Source: Acidobacteriota bacterium
GTDB taxonomy: Bacteria > Actinomycetota > Actinomycetes > Actinomycetales > Microbacteriaceae
Assembly: GCA_019352055.1 (NCBI GenBank)
Contig: JABBOB010000002.1
Coordinates: forward strand, 1-64,000
Direction of reading: 5' to 3'
Length of the DNA stretch: 64,000 nt
The position numbers and the translations under genes were made by a program. Position 1 is the stretch's first letter; each line of letters begins with the position of its first letter. Below the pieces are notes generated by a model that saw only the letters and a program-made list of their open reading frames with translations, had not been told where the DNA came from and did not search any database. Of the stretch, positions 1 to 9,755 are shown one piece after another.

Positions 1-618
1 GACGAGGCGACGGAGTTCGCGCCCTCGGTGCTCGACTCGCTGCGGCAGCCGCTCGAGTCCGGCCGGGTGTCGGTGCACCGCGCGGCGGCTCGCGCCGACC
101 TCCCGGCCCGGTTCCAGCTCGTGCTGGCCGCGAACCCGTGTCCCTGCGGGCGATGGGGCTCGACGGACGGCACCTGCGTGTGCGCGCCGTCAGCGCGGCG
201 GCGCTACCTCGCCCGGCTGTCCGGGCCCTTGCTCGATCGCATCGACATCCGGCTGCGGGTCGATCGGGTGACGGCGGCCGAGCTGCGGCTGGCGGAGGAG
301 GAGGCACCCGCCGTCACGACGGCGATCGCCCGGGAGCGCGTGCTCGCCGCCCGCGAGCGGGCGGCCCGCCGGCTCGCCGGGACGCCATGGACGATCAACG
401 CCGAGGTACCCGGAAGCTGGCTGCGCCACCCGGACCGGGAGCCGGCGGACCGGGCACGGGAGTCGCTGGCCGCGGCGCTCGAGCGCAACCTCATCTCCCT
501 GCGCGGGCACGACCGGGTCCTCCGGCTCGCTTGGACGCTCGCCGACCTCGCGGGCGTCGACCGGCCCGGGCGCAACGAGGTCGGCCGCGCCCTCGCGCTG
601 CGGAGCCCCGACGCATGA
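1..618 (+). CDS. comM: YifB/ComM-like Mg-chelatase-family AAA ATPase, C-terminal part (5' truncated by window)
   Basis: Frame open from base 1; 'LVLAANPCPCG' and 'CVCAPSARRRYLARLSGPLLDRIDI' are typical of ComM/YifB; followed by dprA. Confidence 0.9.
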   Translation, partial: DEATEFAPSVLDSLRQPLESGRVSVHRAAARADLPARFQLVLAANPCPCGRWGSTDGTCVCAPSARRRYLARLSGPLLDRIDIRLRVDRVTAAELRLAEEEAPAVTTAIARERVLAARERAARRLAGTPWTINAEVPGSWLRHPDREPADRARESLAAALERNLISLRGHDRVLRLAWTLADLAGVDRPGRNEVGRALALRSPDA

Positions 619-1811
619 GCGATCTCGCCCCGGTCGAGGACCTGGTCCGCGGAGTCCGCCCCGGCGGACCCGATCCCGACCCCGCCGCGATCCTCGCCGC
701 AGGAGCCTGGACGACGCTCGTCGAACCGGGTGACCGTGTCGCGGGCGCGCTCATCGGCGCGTTCGGGCCTGCCGAGGCGCTCGACGCGCTCCGGCTCGAC
801 ACCCCGCCGTCGCCGAACCCCGAGCTGCGCCGCGCCTTCGACCGCTGGGCGCCCCGGTTCGACGAGGCGTCGTTCGTGCGGGCGTTCCGCAACGCCGCGC
901 AGATCGGTGCACGGCTGCTCGTCCCCGGCGACGCCGATTGGCCGGCCGGCCTCGACGACCTCGCCGAGCACGGGCCGATCGCCCTCTGGGTGCTCGCACC
1001 GAGCGGTCCCCTCCGACGGTTCGACCGCTCGGTCGCTCTCGTCGGGTCCCGCTCCGCGACGCCGTACGGCGAGCGGGTCACCGCGGACGCGGCGTGCGGG
1101 CTCGCCGATCGCGGGTTCGCCGTCGTGTCCGGTGCTGCGATGGGGATCGACGGCATCGCGCACAGGGCCGCGCTCGCCAGCAAGGGCCGCACCGTCGCGG
1201 TGCTGGCAGGCGGCCTCGACCGTTTCTACCCGGCGCAGCACACCGATCTGCTGCACCGGATCGCTCGCGAAGGCGTGGTGCTCTCCGAGATGCCGTGCGG
1301 CGCGCGCCCCATGCGGGAGCGCTTCCTCAAGCGGAACCGGCTGATCGCCGCGATGTCCAGGGCGACGGTCGTGGTGGAGGCGGGGGCGCGCTCCGGCGCC
1401 GCGAACACCGCGGGTCATGCAGCGGAACTGGGACGGGGCCTCGGCGCGGTACCGGGATCGGTGTACTCGGCCGCCTCGGCCGGCACCCATCGCCTGGTGC
1501 GCGAGTACGGCGCGGTGCTCGTCCGAGACGCGGCCGACATGGCCGAGCTGGCACAGGACCCCGACGGCGCCGTGACCCTCGACGGCCTCGACCCGGTCCC
1601 GACCGCGGATCCCGACGAGGCACGGGTGCTCGACGTCCTGACGACGCGCCCGCGGACGGTGCTCGACATCGCGGCGCGAGCCGGCTTGAGCGTCGCGGAC
1701 GCCAGCGCCGCTCTCGGCATGATCTCGCTCACCGGGGCAGCCGTCGCTGGCCCGACCGGGTGGTCGCGTGTCCCGGGCGCCACACGCGATGACCGCGGTG
1801 CTCCGCGGTAG
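615..1811 (+). CDS. dprA: DNA-processing protein DprA
   Basis: ATG at 615 overlaps the comM stop; 'VALVGSRSATPYGERVTADAACGLADRGFAVVSGAAMGIDGIAHRAAL' Rossmann signature of DprA/Smf. Confidence 0.93.
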   Translation: MSDLAPVEDLVRGVRPGGPDPDPAAILAAGAWTTLVEPGDRVAGALIGAFGPAEALDALRLDTPPSPNPELRRAFDRWAPRFDEASFVRAFRNAAQIGARLLVPGDADWPAGLDDLAEHGPIALWVLAPSGPLRRFDRSVALVGSRSATPYGERVTADAACGLADRGFAVVSGAAMGIDGIAHRAALASKGRTVAVLAGGLDRFYPAQHTDLLHRIAREGVVLSEMPCGARPMRERFLKRNRLIAAMSRATVVVEAGARSGAANTAGHAAELGRGLGAVPGSVYSAASAGTHRLVREYGAVLVRDAADMAELAQDPDGAVTLDGLDPVPTADPDEARVLDVLTTRPRTVLDIAARAGLSVADASAALGMISLTGAAVAGPTGWSRVPGATRDDRGAPR

Positions 1812-1899
1812 GCATGCGGGCTGCCGGCTTCGAGGCGCCTCCAGGACCGCGACCCCACATCCGGCCGCAGCGTCGGGGGACCTCGGTAGCGTCCCGGTT

Positions 1900-2754
1900 G
1901 TGACCAGGGAGCCGATCGCCACCCATCGCGTGGCGCACGTCAGCGACAGCCACTTCACCGCCTCCGGGCTCATGCACGGCAGCGTGCACGTCGCGGCGAC
2001 CTACTCCGCGGCGCTGGCGTCGCTCGAGGGCAGCGGGATCCCGATCGACGCGCTGATCCACACGGGCGATGTCGCCGACCAGGGCGAAGCGGACGCCTAC
2101 CGCGCCGTCACCACCGTCACGGCCGGCACCACGCGGCGCACCGGCTGGCCGGTGCTGTGGGCCGCCGGCAACCACGACGTCCGGGCCGCGATGGCGGAGG
2201 CGCTGTTCGGCGAGCCCCCCACCGACGAGCCGCTCGACCGCGTGATCGAGGTGCGCGGCCTGCGCCTCGTCTCCCTCGACACCTCGATCCCCGGCCGGGT
2301 GGAGGGCGGGATCGACGAGGGCCAGGTCGATTGGCTGCGCTCCGTGCTCGCCGAACCCGCCGAGCACGGCACCGTCCTGGCGCTGCATCACCCGCCCGTC
2401 CCGGTCGAGATCACCGCCATGGCCCGCCTCCACCTCGAGCAGCAGGACCGGTTGGCGGCGGCGCTCGCCGGCGGGGACGTGCGCGCGATCCTCGGCGGCC
2501 ACCTGCACTACGCGACCAGCTCGGTGTTCGCCGGCGTCCCCGTCCACGTCGCCCCGTCGACGGCCTACACGATCCGCCTCACCCGACCGCGCGGCGGCGT
2601 CATCGCCGTCGACGGCGGCCGCGCCGCCGGGATCCTCTCGCTCTACGACGACGGACGGGTGGGCTACTCGCCCGTCCCGACCGATCCGCACCTCATCCTC
2701 GACAGCACACCGGAGGACGTCTTCCTGACGATGGGCGTGGACGTCGAGCGCTGA
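1900..2754 (+). CDS. Calcineurin-like metallophosphoesterase (cAMP phosphodiesterase-like)
   Basis: 'VAHVSDSHF', 'HTGDVADQGEADAY', 'AAGNHD', 'GGHLHY' motifs; GTG 1900 preceded by TAGCGT 7 nt upstream. Confidence 0.87.
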   Translation: MTREPIATHRVAHVSDSHFTASGLMHGSVHVAATYSAALASLEGSGIPIDALIHTGDVADQGEADAYRAVTTVTAGTTRRTGWPVLWAAGNHDVRAAMAEALFGEPPTDEPLDRVIEVRGLRLVSLDTSIPGRVEGGIDEGQVDWLRSVLAEPAEHGTVLALHHPPVPVEITAMARLHLEQQDRLAAALAGGDVRAILGGHLHYATSSVFAGVPVHVAPSTAYTIRLTRPRGGVIAVDGGRAAGILSLYDDGRVGYSPVPTDPHLILDSTPEDVFLTMGVDVER

Positions 2755-2804
2755 CGCCGGAGGGTCGGACGCCACCCTGGGCCACGAGGGGCCACCCTGG
2801 CCGG

Positions 2805-3719
2805 ATGCGGTTGACGGAGGCGGTCACGGCGCATCGGGCGCACCTGACGAACGAGCGCGCCTACTCGCCGAACACGATCGGCGCGTACGGCGCGGACCTG
2901 GCGGACCTCGTCCGGTTCGCCGCGACGCAGGAGGTGGAGGAGGTCGGAGGACTCGACCTGGAGCTCCTCCGCGACTGGCTCTACGAGGGCACGCGGCGTT
3001 CGCTCGCCCGAGCGACGATCGCCCGGCGCGCTGCCGCGGCGCGCAGCCTCACCGCGTGGCTGCACCGCGGTGGCCACCTGCCCGCCGACCCGGGCACCCG
3101 GCTGCGCGCTCCCAAGGCTCAGGGGCGGCTGCCCCGCGTGGTCGGCGACGAGCAGCTGCGCGAGCTGTTCGCCGGACTCGAGGCCTGCGCCGCGGAGGAC
3201 GAGCCCGGTGCGCTTCGGGACCTCGCGCTGCTCGAGCTGATCTACGGGTCCGCGCTGCGGGTCTCGGAGGCGTGCGGCGTCGATGTCGACGACGTGGACC
3301 TCTCCACCCTGACCGTGCGAGTCACGGGCAAGGGGGCGAAGGACCGGGTCGTGCCGTTCGGCGTCCCGGCGGCACGGGCCGTCACCGCGTACCGGGACCG
3401 CGGCCGTCCGGTGCTCGCCGAGCGCGGCGGGGGCGCCGCCGGTGCCGCACTGTTCCTCGGCGACCGCGGCGGTCGCCTCGGGCCGCGGAGCGTGCACCGG
3501 CTGACCTCCCGGCTGCTGGCTGCGGTGCCGGGATCCGGCCCCTCCGGCCCGCACGCCTTCCGGCACTCGGCGGCCACCCACCTGCTCGACGGCGGCGCGG
3601 ACCTCCGGACGGTGCAGGCGATGCTCGGCCATGCGAGCCTCGGCACGACCCAGATCTACACGCACGTCTCGATGGAACGCCTGGCCGAGAGCTACCGCCT
3701 CGCCCACCCGCGCAGCTGA
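2805..3719 (+). CDS. xerC: Tyrosine recombinase XerC
   Basis: C-terminal 'HAFRHSAATHLLDGGADLRTVQAMLGHASLGTTQIYTHVS' catalytic signature; locus context. Confidence 0.92.
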   Translation: MRLTEAVTAHRAHLTNERAYSPNTIGAYGADLADLVRFAATQEVEEVGGLDLELLRDWLYEGTRRSLARATIARRAAAARSLTAWLHRGGHLPADPGTRLRAPKAQGRLPRVVGDEQLRELFAGLEACAAEDEPGALRDLALLELIYGSALRVSEACGVDVDDVDLSTLTVRVTGKGAKDRVVPFGVPAARAVTAYRDRGRPVLAERGGGAAGAALFLGDRGGRLGPRSVHRLTSRLLAAVPGSGPSGPHAFRHSAATHLLDGGADLRTVQAMLGHASLGTTQIYTHVSMERLAESYRLAHPRS

Positions 3720-3726
3720 CGAGCCC

Positions 3727-4212
3727 TCAGTCGCCCGGCCAAGCGCTCAGCGGCAGCAGCACGGCCCGGCGCATGCCGCCGAGGAGCAGCAGGGGCGACA
3801 CGTAGACCCAGCCGGCCGCGGTCCGGATCCGCGCGCCGAGGTGCAGCACCCCCGCGGCGTGGGTGGCGCCGGTCGCGAGGTGCCCGATCACCTCGCCGCG
3901 CCGCACCGCTTCGCCCGCATGCACGATCGGATCGACCGGCTCGACGCTCGAGCGGACCCCACCGTGGTCGATGGCCACGACACCGCGGTCGACCACGGTC
4001 CCGGCGAAGGCGACCGTCCCGTCGGCCACAGCGTGGACGTCGCTGCCGACGGCAGCGCCCACATCGAGGCCCCGATGGCCCGCCGCGTACTCGGTCGCGG
4101 GCGCCTCGAATCCCCGGGTCACGGCGTGGGAGGCGGCCGGCCAGCTCCAGGAGGGCGCCGGTGCAGCCGCGGCCAGCGCTGCGGCGAGGACGAAGCTGCC
4201 GACGCGGAGCAT
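3727..4212 (-). CDS. M23-family peptidase-like protein with signal peptide
   Basis: 'GHRGLDVGAAVGSDVHAVADGTVAFAGTVVDRGVVAIDHGGVRSSVEPVDP..G..VRRGEVIGHLATG' M23 fold pattern. Confidence 0.83.
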   Translation of the reverse strand: MLRVGSFVLAAALAAAAPAPSWSWPAASHAVTRGFEAPATEYAAGHRGLDVGAAVGSDVHAVADGTVAFAGTVVDRGVVAIDHGGVRSSVEPVDPIVHAGEAVRRGEVIGHLATGATHAAGVLHLGARIRTAAGWVYVSPLLLLGGMRRAVLLPLSAWPGD

Positions 4213-4295
4213 CCCGTCATGGTGCCCGGCTCCCTCCGCCTCTGCGCGTGGCCCGCCTGGGGAGGACACGACCCCGGGGCCCCCAGCGCCCGCAT

Positions 4296-4400
4296 GAGCA
4301 CGACAGCAGGAAGAATCCACTCGGGCAGGAACAATCGGTCGAACGCTTCCTGCCGAACGTGCTGCTTCCTGCTCACGCGCTCCGTTCTTCCTGCTGATGT
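4296..4400. repeat. Copy A of a dispersed intergenic element with phased AGCAGGA/TCCTGCT motifs
   Basis: GCAGGA at 4306 and 4325, TCCTGC at 4348, 4367 and 4389; gapless alignment to 25941-26045 (offset 21645), 74/105 identities by hand count. Confidence 0.8.
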
Positions 4401-4429
4401 ACTCGGTCGGAACCCGGGGGAGCGGCTGG

Positions 4430-4435
4430 TAGGCT
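4430..4435 (+). promoter_or_regulatory. Candidate -10 element (TAGGCT) for rpsB, about 190 nt upstream of the start codon
   Basis: TAGGCT with a weak -35 (TCGGAA) 17 nt upstream; located between repeat A and rpsB. Confidence 0.4.
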
Positions 4436-4627
4436 GCTGGCCGCATCTCGCTCGCGAGGTGACTTCGCGCGCCCGTCATGCGCAGCGCCGACCATCGGTC
4501 CCCACCGTGCCGCGAGGCACCGGGGCGGTCGGGCCGCAGGGCGCCAGGGCCGGTCCACGCATCCGCGTGCCCGGCGGACCAACCGAGAACCGCGCTCCAT
4601 CCAGGGCGCAGAACAGGAGATACGGCC

Positions 4628-5719
4628 GTGGCCGTCGTCACCATCCGCCAGCTGCTCGACAGCGGCGTCCACTTCGGGCACCAGACGAGGCGCTGGAACC
4701 CGAAGGTCAAGCGCTTCATCCTGACCGAGCGCTCGGGCATCCACATCATCGACCTGCAGCAGTCGCTCGCCTACATCGACAAGGCGTACGACTTCGTCAA
4801 GGAGACCGTCGCCCGCGGCGGCACCGTGCTGTTCGTCGGCACGAAGAAGCAGGCCCAGGAGGCCATCGCCGAGCAGGCGATGCGCGTCGGCCAGCCCTAC
4901 GTCAACCAGCGCTGGCTCGGCGGGCTGCTCACCAACTTCCAGACGGTGCACAAGCGTCTGAACCGCCTCAAGGAGCTCGACCTCGTCGACTTCGACGACA
5001 CGTCGAAGGGTTACACCAAGAAGGAGCTCCTCATCCAGCGTCGCGAGCGCGACAAGCTGGAGAAGACCCTGGGCGGTATCCGCAACCTGTCCAAGACCCC
5101 GAGCGCGATCTGGGTCATCGACAGCAAGCGCGAGCACCTCGCGGTCGACGAGGCGAAGAAGCTGGGCATCCCGGTGATCGGCATCCTCGACACGAACGCG
5201 GATCCGGACGAGCTCGCCTATCCGATCCCGGGCAACGACGACGCGATCCGCTCCGTCGCGCTGCTCACGAGGATCATCGCCGACGCGGCGGCCGAGGGCC
5301 TGATCCAGCGCCACCAGGGCACCAGCGAGGCCGACGCCGAGCCGCTCGCCGCCTGGGAGCAGGAGCTCCTGCAGGCGACGGAGAACCCGGAGGCGCTCGA
5401 CCTGCAGGTCGAGCAGGTCGACGACCGCGTCTCGGGTCTTACCGAGGACAGCCAGGACCGCGTCGACACGGTCGTCGCCGACCAGGTCGACGCGACCGCG
5501 GTCGTGGCGGGCACCGAGCCGGTCGAGGAGAACGACGCGGACGCCCAGGCCGACGCCGACCTCGCGGCCCAGGCCGTGGACGGTCTCGTCCCCGAGCACG
5601 CGCCGGAGACCGAGGAGCAGGTGGAGGCCGAGGAGCTCGCGAAGGCGACCCCGGCGCAGCGCCGCCCGAAGAAGATCACCGACCCGGCAGCGACCGAGGA
5701 CCCCGAGCCCTCCGCCTGA
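4628..5719 (+). CDS. rpsB: 30S ribosomal protein S2 with acidic C-terminal extension
   Basis: '[46 protein letters not shown]'; GTG start with AGGAG upstream. Confidence 0.97.
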   Translation: MAVVTIRQLLDSGVHFGHQTRRWNPKVKRFILTERSGIHIIDLQQSLAYIDKAYDFVKETVARGGTVLFVGTKKQAQEAIAEQAMRVGQPYVNQRWLGGLLTNFQTVHKRLNRLKELDLVDFDDTSKGYTKKELLIQRRERDKLEKTLGGIRNLSKTPSAIWVIDSKREHLAVDEAKKLGIPVIGILDTNADPDELAYPIPGNDDAIRSVALLTRIIADAAAEGLIQRHQGTSEADAEPLAAWEQELLQATENPEALDLQVEQVDDRVSGLTEDSQDRVDTVVADQVDATAVVAGTEPVEENDADAQADADLAAQAVDGLVPEHAPETEEQVEAEELAKATPAQRRPKKITDPAATEDPEPSA

Positions 5720-5846
5720 TCCGGTCCAGCCCACCCGGCGGCCGTCCGAGCAACGAGGTCTCCTCGTCGCCGGGCGGCCGACGGTCGTTCCCCAGTACGA
5801 CGACGGCCTCCGCCGTCTGTCCGACAACCCACGAAAGGAGTCAGTG

Positions 5847-6674
5847 ATGGCAGCATTCAGCGCCGCTGACGTGAAGACCCTGCGTGACCGCCTCGGTGCG
5901 GGCATGCTCGACAGCAAGAACGCCCTCGTCGAGGCGGACGGCGACATCGAGAAGGCGATCGAGATCCTGCGGGTCAAGGGCCTGAAGGGCGTCGAGAAGC
6001 GCTCCGGCCGCGCGACCACCGCGGGCCTCGTGACCGCGGTCGCCGAGCACGGCGTCGCCACCCTCATCGAGCTCGCGAGCGAGACCGACTTCGTCGCGAA
6101 GAACGACCGATTCGTGTCCCTGGCCGCCGAGGTCCTCGGCGCGGTCGCCGCCGCCGGCGCGACCGATGTCGCGTCCGGCGTCGCCGCACCGCTGAACGGC
6201 AAGACGGTCGGCGCCTACATCGACGACGAGGCGGCGCTGCTCGGCGAGAAGGTCGAGCTCCGGCAGGTCGCGCAGGTCACGGGCGACGACTTCGCCATCT
6301 ACCTGCACAAGACGAGCAAGGACCTGCCCCCGCAGGTCGGCGTCGTCCTCGGCTACGCCGGCACGGACGCGGAGACCGCCCGTTCGGTCGCGCAGCACAT
6401 CGCGGTCTACGACCCGAAGTACACGACGCGCGAGGAGGTCCCCGCCGAGACGGTCGAGCACGAGCGCGCGGTGCTCACCGAGACGACCCGCAACGAGGGC
6501 AAGCCGGAGGCGGCCCTGCCCAAGATCGTCGAGGGGAAGCTGACCGGTTTCTTCAAGGAGGTCGTCCTCGTCGACCAGCCCTACGCCCGCGACAGCAAGG
6601 TCGCGACCGGCAAGGTCCTCAAGGACGCCGGCATCGAGGTCGCCGGCTTCGCCCGCATCAAGGTCGGCGCGTGA
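5847..6674 (+). CDS. tsf: Translation elongation factor Ts
   Basis: 'VKTLRDRLGAGMLDSKNALVEADGDIEKAIEILRVKG'; AAAGGAG RBS. Confidence 0.97.
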   Translation: MAAFSAADVKTLRDRLGAGMLDSKNALVEADGDIEKAIEILRVKGLKGVEKRSGRATTAGLVTAVAEHGVATLIELASETDFVAKNDRFVSLAAEVLGAVAAAGATDVASGVAAPLNGKTVGAYIDDEAALLGEKVELRQVAQVTGDDFAIYLHKTSKDLPPQVGVVLGYAGTDAETARSVAQHIAVYDPKYTTREEVPAETVEHERAVLTETTRNEGKPEAALPKIVEGKLTGFFKEVVLVDQPYARDSKVATGKVLKDAGIEVAGFARIKVGA

Positions 6675-6688
6675 GCATCGGCTGACCG

Positions 6689-6718
6689 GTGCCCCGTCGC
6701 TCTCGAGCGGCGGGGCAC
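6689..6718 (+). terminator. GC-rich hairpin between tsf and pyrH
   Basis: GTGCCCCGTCGCT-ctcg-AGCGGCGGGGCAC, 13-bp stem with one T-G wobble; no U-tract. Confidence 0.6.
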
Positions 6719-6820
6719 TGCTCGTCGTGGCGGGGTTCCGCCGACGCTTCGCACGCCAGGACCTCGTGACGATGAAAAGTGAGGGTCCGATAGCCTCGGT
6801 TGCGGTCGAAGGGGGAGTGG

Positions 6821-7519
6821 ATGCGTCGCGTCGTACTGAAGCTGTCGGGTGAGGCGCTCGGAGGGGGAACCTTCGGGGTCGCGCCGGACATCGTGAAGTC
6901 CATCGCGGAGCAGATCGCCTCGGTGTCGCAGCAGGTGCAGACGGCCGTCGTCGTCGGCGGCGGCAACTTCTTCCGCGGTGCGGAGCTCAGCCAGGCCGGC
7001 ATGGACCGCACCCGCGCCGACTACATGGGCATGCTCGGGACCGTGATGAACGCTCTCGCCCTGCAGGACTTCCTGGAGCAGGCCGGCGTGCAGACCCGCG
7101 TCCAGTCCGCGATCTCCATGACGCAGGTCGCCGAGCCGTACATCCCGCGGCGCGCGATCCGGCACCTGGAGAAGGGTCGGATCGTGATCTTCGGCGCCGG
7201 CGCAGGCCTGCCCTTCTTCTCGACCGACACGGTCGCGGCGCAGCGGGCGCTCGAGATCCACGCCGACGAGGTGCTCGTGGCGAAGAACGGCGTCGACGGC
7301 GTCTACTCCGCAGACCCCCGCACGGATCCGACCGCGGTCAAGCTCGACACCGTGACGTACAGCGAAGCGCTGCGGAAGGGCCTGAAGGTCGTGGACTCCA
7401 CCGCGTTCAGCCTCTGCATGGACAACGGCATGGCGATGCGCGTCTTCGGGATCGAGGGCGCGAACTCGATCGGCTCCGCGATCCTCGGCGCCGACGTCGG
7501 CACGGTCGTCACAGCCTGA
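6821..7519 (+). CDS. pyrH: UMP kinase
   Basis: '[14 protein letters not shown]...[11 protein letters not shown]...[15 protein letters not shown]'. Confidence 0.96.
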   Translation: MRRVVLKLSGEALGGGTFGVAPDIVKSIAEQIASVSQQVQTAVVVGGGNFFRGAELSQAGMDRTRADYMGMLGTVMNALALQDFLEQAGVQTRVQSAISMTQVAEPYIPRRAIRHLEKGRIVIFGAGAGLPFFSTDTVAAQRALEIHADEVLVAKNGVDGVYSADPRTDPTAVKLDTVTYSEALRKGLKVVDSTAFSLCMDNGMAMRVFGIEGANSIGSAILGADVGTVVTA

Positions 7520-7559
7520 TCTCGGTAGTCTTTCGAGGTTCTCGACGAAAGGGGCCGCG

Positions 7560-8114
7560 GTGATCGCCGACGTGCTGCAGGAGGCGGGCGACCGCATGGC
7601 CAAGGCGGTCGAGGTCGCCAAGGACGACTTCAACACCGTCCGGACCGGCCGTGCCAACCCGGCGCTGTACACGCGCATCCTCGTGGACTACTACGGCAGC
7701 CCGACACCGCTCGGCCAGCTCGCGAGCGTGCAGGCGCCCGAGGCCCGCATGCTGGTCATCACGCCCTACGACAAGACGGCGCTGAAGGACATCGAGCGCG
7801 CGATCGCGACGGCTCCGAACCTCGGCGGGTCCCCCTCGAACGACGGCACGATCATCCGGGTGGTCATCCCCGAGCTCACGCAGGACCGTCGTCGCGAGTT
7901 CGTGAAGATCGTCCGCGACAAGGGTGAGCACGCGAAGGTCTCGGTCCGCAACATCCGCCGCAGCGCGAAGGACGACCTCGACGCGCTGACCGGCGAGGTC
8001 AGCGACGACGAGATCGCACGCGGCGAGAAGGAGCTGGAGGCGCTGACGAAGCGTCACGTCGATCAGGTCGACGAGGCGTTGAAGCGCAAAGAGGCCGAGC
8101 TGCTCGAGGTTTGA
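7560..8114 (+). CDS. frr: Ribosome recycling factor
   Basis: '[36 protein letters not shown]'. Confidence 0.96.
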   Translation: MIADVLQEAGDRMAKAVEVAKDDFNTVRTGRANPALYTRILVDYYGSPTPLGQLASVQAPEARMLVITPYDKTALKDIERAIATAPNLGGSPSNDGTIIRVVIPELTQDRRREFVKIVRDKGEHAKVSVRNIRRSAKDDLDALTGEVSDDEIARGEKELEALTKRHVDQVDEALKRKEAELLEV

Positions 8115-8117
8115 GAC

Positions 8118-9140
8118 ATGGCGGACGGTGGACCGGGCGCGCAGCGCCCTCGGCGTCCGCGGAACACCGCGGAGCTGCAGGAGCAGATCCGGTCGACCCG
8201 CGGTGACATCCGCGATCAGGTGCGGCACACGAGGGCGCAGTTCGACGAGGCGAACGCCCGGCTGACCGCCCGCACCGGCCGGAACCTCGTGGGTGCCGTC
8301 GGCCTCGGCGTGGTGCTCGGTGCGCTCGTCATCGTCAGCCTGGTGATCTGGAAGCCGCTCTTCGTGGTGCTGGCGATGGCGCTCGTCGGCTTCGGCACCT
8401 CGGAGCTGGCCGTCGCCGTGCGCACGGCCGGGATCCGGGTGCCCCGGGTCGGGACCGCGGTCGGCGGGGTGTTGGCGATCCCCGCGACCTACGTGTCGGT
8501 GCTGCCCGCTCCCGGTGCGCCGACCTCGCCGGCGCATCTCGCGGTGCCGCTCGTCCCGGGAGGATGGCTCGCCGCGATCGTCTTGGCCGTCGCGGTGGCC
8601 GTCGTCTGGCGGCTCGTGGAGCAGCTGCTCCAGCCGGTACCGCTCCGACGGCTCGGTCGCGACGTGCTCGTGACGACGTTCGTGCAGCTGTACGTCACCG
8701 GGCTCGCCAGCGCAGCCGTGGTGCTGCTCGCGCAGGAGGGCGGCCAGTGGTGGACCCTGTCCTTCGTGATCCTCGTCGTCTCGAGCGACGTCTTCGCCTA
8801 CGCGACCGGCCTGCGGTTCGGCAAGCACCCGATGGCGCCGCGGATCAGCCCGAAGAAGACGTGGGAGGGGCTGACCGGCGCCGCGGTCGCCACGATCGTG
8901 ATCGCGACCGTGCTGACGCCGTGGCTGCTGGACCGGCCGCTCTGGTTCGGTCCGCTCTTCGGCGTCATCATCCTCGCGACCGGCACTCTCGGCGATCTCG
9001 GCGAATCGATGATCAAACGCGACATCGGGGTCAAGGACATGTCCTCCTGGCTCCCGGGTCACGGGGGGATCCTCGACCGGCTCGATTCGATCCTTCCTTC
9101 CGCTTCCGCGGCGCTGCTGCTCTTCTTCGCGACCTCCTGA
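8118..9140 (+). CDS. cdsA: Phosphatidate cytidylyltransferase
   Basis: 'SPKKTWEGLTGA...GDLGESMIKRDIGVKDMSSWLPGHGGILDRLDSI' CDP-diglyceride synthetase signature. Confidence 0.94.
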   Translation: MADGGPGAQRPRRPRNTAELQEQIRSTRGDIRDQVRHTRAQFDEANARLTARTGRNLVGAVGLGVVLGALVIVSLVIWKPLFVVLAMALVGFGTSELAVAVRTAGIRVPRVGTAVGGVLAIPATYVSVLPAPGAPTSPAHLAVPLVPGGWLAAIVLAVAVAVVWRLVEQLLQPVPLRRLGRDVLVTTFVQLYVTGLASAAVVLLAQEGGQWWTLSFVILVVSSDVFAYATGLRFGKHPMAPRISPKKTWEGLTGAAVATIVIATVLTPWLLDRPLWFGPLFGVIILATGTLGDLGESMIKRDIGVKDMSSWLPGHGGILDRLDSILPSASAALLLFFATS

Positions 9141-9147
9141 GGGCATC

Positions 9148-9699
9148 ATGACGGCCATGCCGTCGACCTTCCCGCGCGAACGCAACCGCCGACTCGGCTA
9201 CGACCCGCAGGAGGTGGACCACTTCATCGCGGTCGCCCGCGCCGAGTTCAACCGCTCCGACGGGCAGCTGCGGGCGGCGCACATCCGGCAGACCGCCTTC
9301 ACGATGAAGCGGGGCGGGTACGCCACTCCGGCGGTCGACGCGGCGCTCGAACGACTCGAGGACGCCTTCGCGGTCCGTGAGCGCGACCTGGCGGTCCGCG
9401 GCGGCCAGGAGCGCGCGTACTACGCGGGCACCCGGCAGCTGGCGAAGGAGATCATCGGCCGGTTGGAGCGGCCGGACGGCGCGCGATTCGCGCGCGTCGG
9501 CTTCTCGCGCATCGGGTACTCCGTTGCGGAGGTCGACCGGTTCGCCCACGAGGCTCGCTCGTACTTCGAGGACGGCTCGCACGTGCCCGTCGAGCGGGTG
9601 CGGTCGATCGCGTTCCGACCCAAGCGCGGTGGCTACAGCGAGGCGCAGGTCGACCTCCTCATCGATGGGCTCGTCGAGACGATGCTCTCCGTCCGATGA
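9148..9699 (+). CDS. DivIVA-domain repeat protein (two DivI1A-like units)
   Basis: 'RRLGYDPQEVDHFIAVARAEF...' repeated as 'SRIGYSVAEVDRFAHEARSYF...'; 'FTMKRGGY' and 'FRPKRGGYSEAQVD'. Confidence 0.8.
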   Translation: MTAMPSTFPRERNRRLGYDPQEVDHFIAVARAEFNRSDGQLRAAHIRQTAFTMKRGGYATPAVDAALERLEDAFAVRERDLAVRGGQERAYYAGTRQLAKEIIGRLERPDGARFARVGFSRIGYSVAEVDRFAHEARSYFEDGSHVPVERVRSIAFRPKRGGYSEAQVDLLIDGLVETMLSVR

Positions 9700-9755
9700 C
9701 GCGACGGAAGCGCTCCGTGAGCCCGGTTCGGGCTCTCGGGTAGGGTTACCGGATC

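Noticed and set aside
2771-2800. Direct repeat GCCACCCTGG x2 before xerC
   Set aside because: Short, only two copies, GC-rich; could be chance. Kept only as a note.
5720-5843. GC-rich complementary patches between rpsB and tsf
   Set aside because: Pairing is imperfect and no clear hairpin could be drawn by hand; ordinary intra-operon spacer.
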